Assembly: GCA_004376375.1 (NCBI GenBank)
Contig: SOJX01000121.1
Span: forward strand, 33,491 to 97,490
Source of the DNA: Planctomycetota bacterium
GTDB taxonomy: Bacteria; Planctomycetota; E44-bin39
Length of the DNA stretch: 64,000 nt
Direction of reading: 5' to 3'
Under the pieces are notes generated by a model. It made no database searches, was not told the DNA's origin, and worked only from the letters and a program-made list of their open reading frames with translations. Positions 61,649 to 64,000 of this stretch are shown piece by piece. The position numbers and the translations under genes were made by a program. How positions within the stretch are numbered: the stretch's first letter is position 1; every line of letters starts with the position of its first letter.

Positions 61649-62866
61649 TCAATTTATTGCGGTCTCGATTTCATCGTCGGTGAGGAGGCGCCTGGCGTTC
61701 TTGGCCGCAGCCATTATTTTGTCTATGAGATCCTGGCTTTCCTCGTAGCCGTGTTTTTTCAGCCAGTAGCGCGCGTTCCACTTGCCGCTCATCGGGCCGA
61801 TGGCGATGTTCTGCTCGAGGCCGAAGTCGTGCGCGGGCACGGCGGAATAAACGCGGTCGGCGAGCCAGATATCGTCTTTCATAAGGCTTTTGACGACGGC
61901 GGCCGCGTGTACGCCGGTGCCGGTGAGGAACGCGTCTTCCCCGAAGGCGGGGTATCCGGCCGGTATCTCGACGCCGGTGATTTTTGAGACGTGTTTCACG
62001 TAATCGCCGAGGACGGTGAGGTCGCGGTCGATAATGTTTTCCAGGGCGCAGTTGACGAGGATCTGGTCCAGCGGCGCGTTTCCGGCGCGCTCGCCGATGC
62101 CGAGGATTGTGCCGTGGATGCATGACGCGCCGCACTCGGCCGCAAACAGCGAGTTGATTACGGAGAGGCCCCGGTCGCGGTGCCCGTGCCAGTCGATCTG
62201 GACTTCGACGCCCGTCGGTTTTACGACTTCGTCGACTATGAAGCCCATCAGGGTGATGATGCCGTCCGGGGTCGAGTAGCCGACCGTGTCGCAGACCGTT
62301 ATCCAGCGCACGCCGTGATCGATAGCGTTCGTGTAGAGGGCCTTTATCGTCTCCGGCGTCGCGCGGGAGGTATCCTCGGTAACGTACATAATCGGCAGCC
62401 CGTGCTTGTTGCAGAACTCGATGGCCTCGGTCGAGGTCTTGAGCATGCCCTCGAGGTCCCATTCCTCGGCGACCTTGCGGATCTCGCTCGAGCCGATGAA
62501 CATCGCGATCGCGCACGAGATGCCGGTCTTCTGCTGGATCTCCACGACGGGCTCGATGTCGCTGACCATGGTGCGGCACGCGAGGTTGGGGATGAGCTTC
62601 ATCTTGTTGTCGGCGATTTCCTGGACCATCTGCGTGATGTGCTCCCGCGCGACCGGCCCCGCGCCGGGCAGGCCCAGGTCGGCGGTGAACATTCCGAGCT
62701 GCTCCATGTAGTGGACGCACCTGATTTTTTCGTCAAGCTCCGGGTCTTTCACGGACGGCGACTGGAGCCCGTCGCGCAGCGTCTCGTCGTCGAACTTGAT
62801 GTCGGATGATATCTTGGCCGGGCCCTGTATGCGGTTCCAGCCGTAGATGAGTTCTTCGCGTTCCAT
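61649..62866 (-). CDS. DRE-TIM metallolyase, isopropylmalate/homocitrate synthase-like
   Basis: 405 residues from the ATG at 62866 (GGGAGG six bases upstream). The TIM barrel of the LeuA/HMG-lyase superfamily shows FDDETLRDGLQSPS (metal-binding Asp and catalytic Arg, about 27-40), the metal-site DWHGHRDRGLS near 214 and HGTILGIGERAGNAPLDQIL near 242. It would condense acetyl-CoA with a 2-oxo acid, or cleave the reverse. The C-terminal LeuA allosteric domain is absent, which argues against classic LeuA; a homocitrate- or citramalate-type function is possible. No leu genes are adjacent. Confidence 0.85.
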   Translation of the reverse strand: MEREELIYGWNRIQGPAKISSDIKFDDETLRDGLQSPSVKDPELDEKIRCVHYMEQLGMFTADLGLPGAGPVAREHITQMVQEIADNKMKLIPNLACRTMVSDIEPVVEIQQKTGISCAIAMFIGSSEIRKVAEEWDLEGMLKTSTEAIEFCNKHGLPIMYVTEDTSRATPETIKALYTNAIDHGVRWITVCDTVGYSTPDGIITLMGFIVDEVVKPTGVEVQIDWHGHRDRGLSVINSLFAAECGASCIHGTILGIGERAGNAPLDQILVNCALENIIDRDLTVLGDYVKHVSKITGVEIPAGYPAFGEDAFLTGTGVHAAAVVKSLMKDDIWLADRVYSAVPAHDFGLEQNIAIGPMSGKWNARYWLKKHGYEESQDLIDKIMAAAKNARRLLTDDEIETAIN

Positions 62867-62918
62867 CGAAAGCCTCCCCGATGCGCGTAATACGTTACTG
62901 GAGGATACGGATCGGCGT

Positions 62919-62947
62919 ATTGTATCAGCAGGCGCGGTTTTCCGCAA
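62919..62947 (-). promoter_or_regulatory. Promoter of the LeuA-like gene
   Basis: On the minus strand TTGCGG (62947-62942), 17 bases, TACAAT (62924-62919), about 53 bases before the ATG. Confidence 0.6.
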
Positions 62948-62960
62948 TAGGTTTTGGATA

Positions 62961-63366
62961 AGTAAGTGCTGGAGTGCTGGAGTGCTGGAGTGTTGAAGTG
63001 CTGGAGTGCGTGAGTGCTGGTGTGCTGAAGTGCTGGTGTGTTGAAGTTAAGAAGTGTTGAAGTTAAGAAGTGAGGAGAAGAAAAAAAGAAAGGAGGAAAA
63101 GAGGAAGAGGGGAAGAGGGGAAAAGGGGAAGAGGGGAATAAGAATATATAATTAGCCGCGCAGCTTGCTGCGCGCGTGATAAAAACAAGGGAATACGGGG
63201 TAAGGGATAGGGGATAAGGGATAAGGGAAATGCGTCGGGGGTCATTTTTATTGCGAATTGAGAATTGTTAATTGTAAATTCTCAATACTCAATACTCAAT
63301 TTGCAATACTCAATATTCAATTTCCAATTTCAAAATCCTGACCGTTACTCGTTACTCGGGACTCGG
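62961..63366. repeat. Long composite of tandem arrays
   Basis: In order: GTGCTGGA units (62967-63050), AAGTTAAG and A/G-rich GGAAGAGG units (to about 63140), the palindrome AGCCGCGCAGC-TT-GCTGCGCGCG (63153-63176), GGGATAAG units (63196-63230), ATTGAGA/ATTGTTA then CTCAATA units (63250-63320), and GTTACTCG/GGGACTCG units (63343-63366). At least five repeat families follow one another with no gene. This is the largest gene-free stretch of the window. Confidence 0.88.
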
Positions 63367-63376
63367 GAACCGACCC

Positions 63377-64000
63377 CTATTCCGCCGGCACGGCCTTGAA
63401 GCACTGGAGCGCCTGCCTGTTGAAGAGTATTACCCGCCCCGGCGCGGCGAGCAGGTGGGTCCTGGACTTGCTGAATCTGTCGAGGTCGGGGTACGCGTTC
63501 TTGTCCACGGCGTCGGGCTTTTGGCTGGCGCTCTCCGGGTGCAGCCGGTAGAGCACTTCCCCGCCGGGTATGTACCATGAGTCTCCCACCGACAGGCCGT
63601 ACCCGCACGCCGATGCCGCCGGGCATTTCACGTACCACCGCCGCACGAATTCAAACGCGTCGTAACCGACCACAAGGCGCCGCGTCGGCTCGGCCGGGGT
63701 TTTCCTGGCGAGGTGGATGGCAGTCTTTCGGGCGACTTTGGGCGGGAGCTCGTCGCCGAGCCCGCCCGCGTACATGGCTATTCGATTGGATTTATCGGTA
63801 AGCGCGAAGTTCTTCTTCGCCCGCGGCTCGACAAGAACCAGGGCGCCGGATTCAGGCCTTGTGCCGATTACCTCGTTGCTGTCCGCCGGTGCGAACAGGG
63901 CCAGCCGCTCGGTTTGTCCGCCGAAGGTTCGCTCGAATGAAAGGGGGGGTATGAGCGCCAGGTCCACGCCGGACCGTTTGCCGAACCATCTTCTGTGGCG
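63377..64000 (-). CDS. Hypothetical protein (5' part outside window)
   Basis: The minus-strand frame is open to the window edge, so the 196 residues readable from an internal GTG are not the full protein; 11 more codons (RHRRWFGKRSG) precede. No recognised domain. Features: SNRIAMYAGGLGDELPP, FEFVRRWYVKCPAASACGYG (two Cys), GDSWYIPGGEVLYRLHPESA. The look is of an extracytoplasmic beta-rich protein, but the N-terminus that would show a signal is missing. Codon use fits the neighbours. Confidence 0.65.
   Translation of the reverse strand, partial: RHRRWFGKRSGVDLALIPPLSFERTFGGQTERLALFAPADSNEVIGTRPESGALVLVEPRAKKNFALTDKSNRIAMYAGGLGDELPPKVARKTAIHLARKTPAEPTRRLVVGYDAFEFVRRWYVKCPAASACGYGLSVGDSWYIPGGEVLYRLHPESASQKPDAVDKNAYPDLDRFSKSRTHLLAAPGRVILFNRQALQCFKAVPAE

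Overview
The window is one stretch of a bacterial chromosome, mostly GC-rich and densely coding, with about 58 protein genes, five tRNAs and an unusual load of repeats between genes. Genes for Kdo (kdsD, kdsC), an LptC-like LPS transport protein and several lipoproteins indicate a diderm bacterium that makes LPS. A glutaminyl-tRNA synthetase, a type I-beta DAHP synthase, a serpin, an ARPP-1/terpene-cyclase-like toroid protein and many proteins of unknown function suggest a poorly studied lineage, perhaps within or near the PVC group or a candidate phylum. That placement is inference. Near-consensus sigma70 promoters (TTGACA/TATAAT type, 16-18 bp spacers) are easy to see.

Layout. 1-2990: an AT-richer inositol module (partial inositol-3-phosphate synthase, fused inositol-phosphate cytidylyltransferase/CDP-alcohol phosphotransferase, HD-type protein), followed by a fragment of an HU gene and tRNA-Gly(CCC). 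3765-11095 (minus): a likely operon kdsD-kdsC-giant lptC-lipoprotein-phosphoribosyltransferase-dprA, linking LPS synthesis with competence-type genes. 11267-19207: TPR protein, MutS2, M32 carboxypeptidase, serpin, STN-domain protein, cation efflux. 19302-26127: glnS, tRNA-Arg, a metzincin lipoprotein, tRNA-Phe, small membrane proteins, MntP, a methyltransferase. 26273-37710: a SurA/PpiD-like protein with a pilin-like tail, a 52-residue lysine-rich histone-like protein, coiled-coil and pseudo-receiver proteins, unknown membrane proteins, a surface lipoprotein. 37914-48967: a housekeeping run (PheA-like, DAHP synthase, TpiA, SecG, YicC, Gmk, RpoZ, CoaC, CoaB, UppP, FtsK) ending in two small genes that repeat the FtsK gamma winged-helix fold. 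49095-53880: AAA ATPase, ligA, DUF502 protein, tRNA-Lys and tRNA-Glu. 54045-64000: ADP-ribosylglycohydrolase-like protein, SagB-type nitroreductase, an ARPP-1 protein split by an inserted toroid, ComF, a PAS protein, a LeuA-like enzyme and a partial unknown gene.

The most unusual signal is between the genes. Many gaps hold short tandem arrays of 7-8 bp units, often as a forward array, a short core and a reverse-complement array, so they can fold as long hairpins. Unit sequence differs from family to family, families recur at distant sites, and some copies share an identical core. A second class consists of perfect GC-rich palindromes of the GTAGGGGC...GCCCCTAC type. Together these look like one or more families of non-coding mobile or structured elements.
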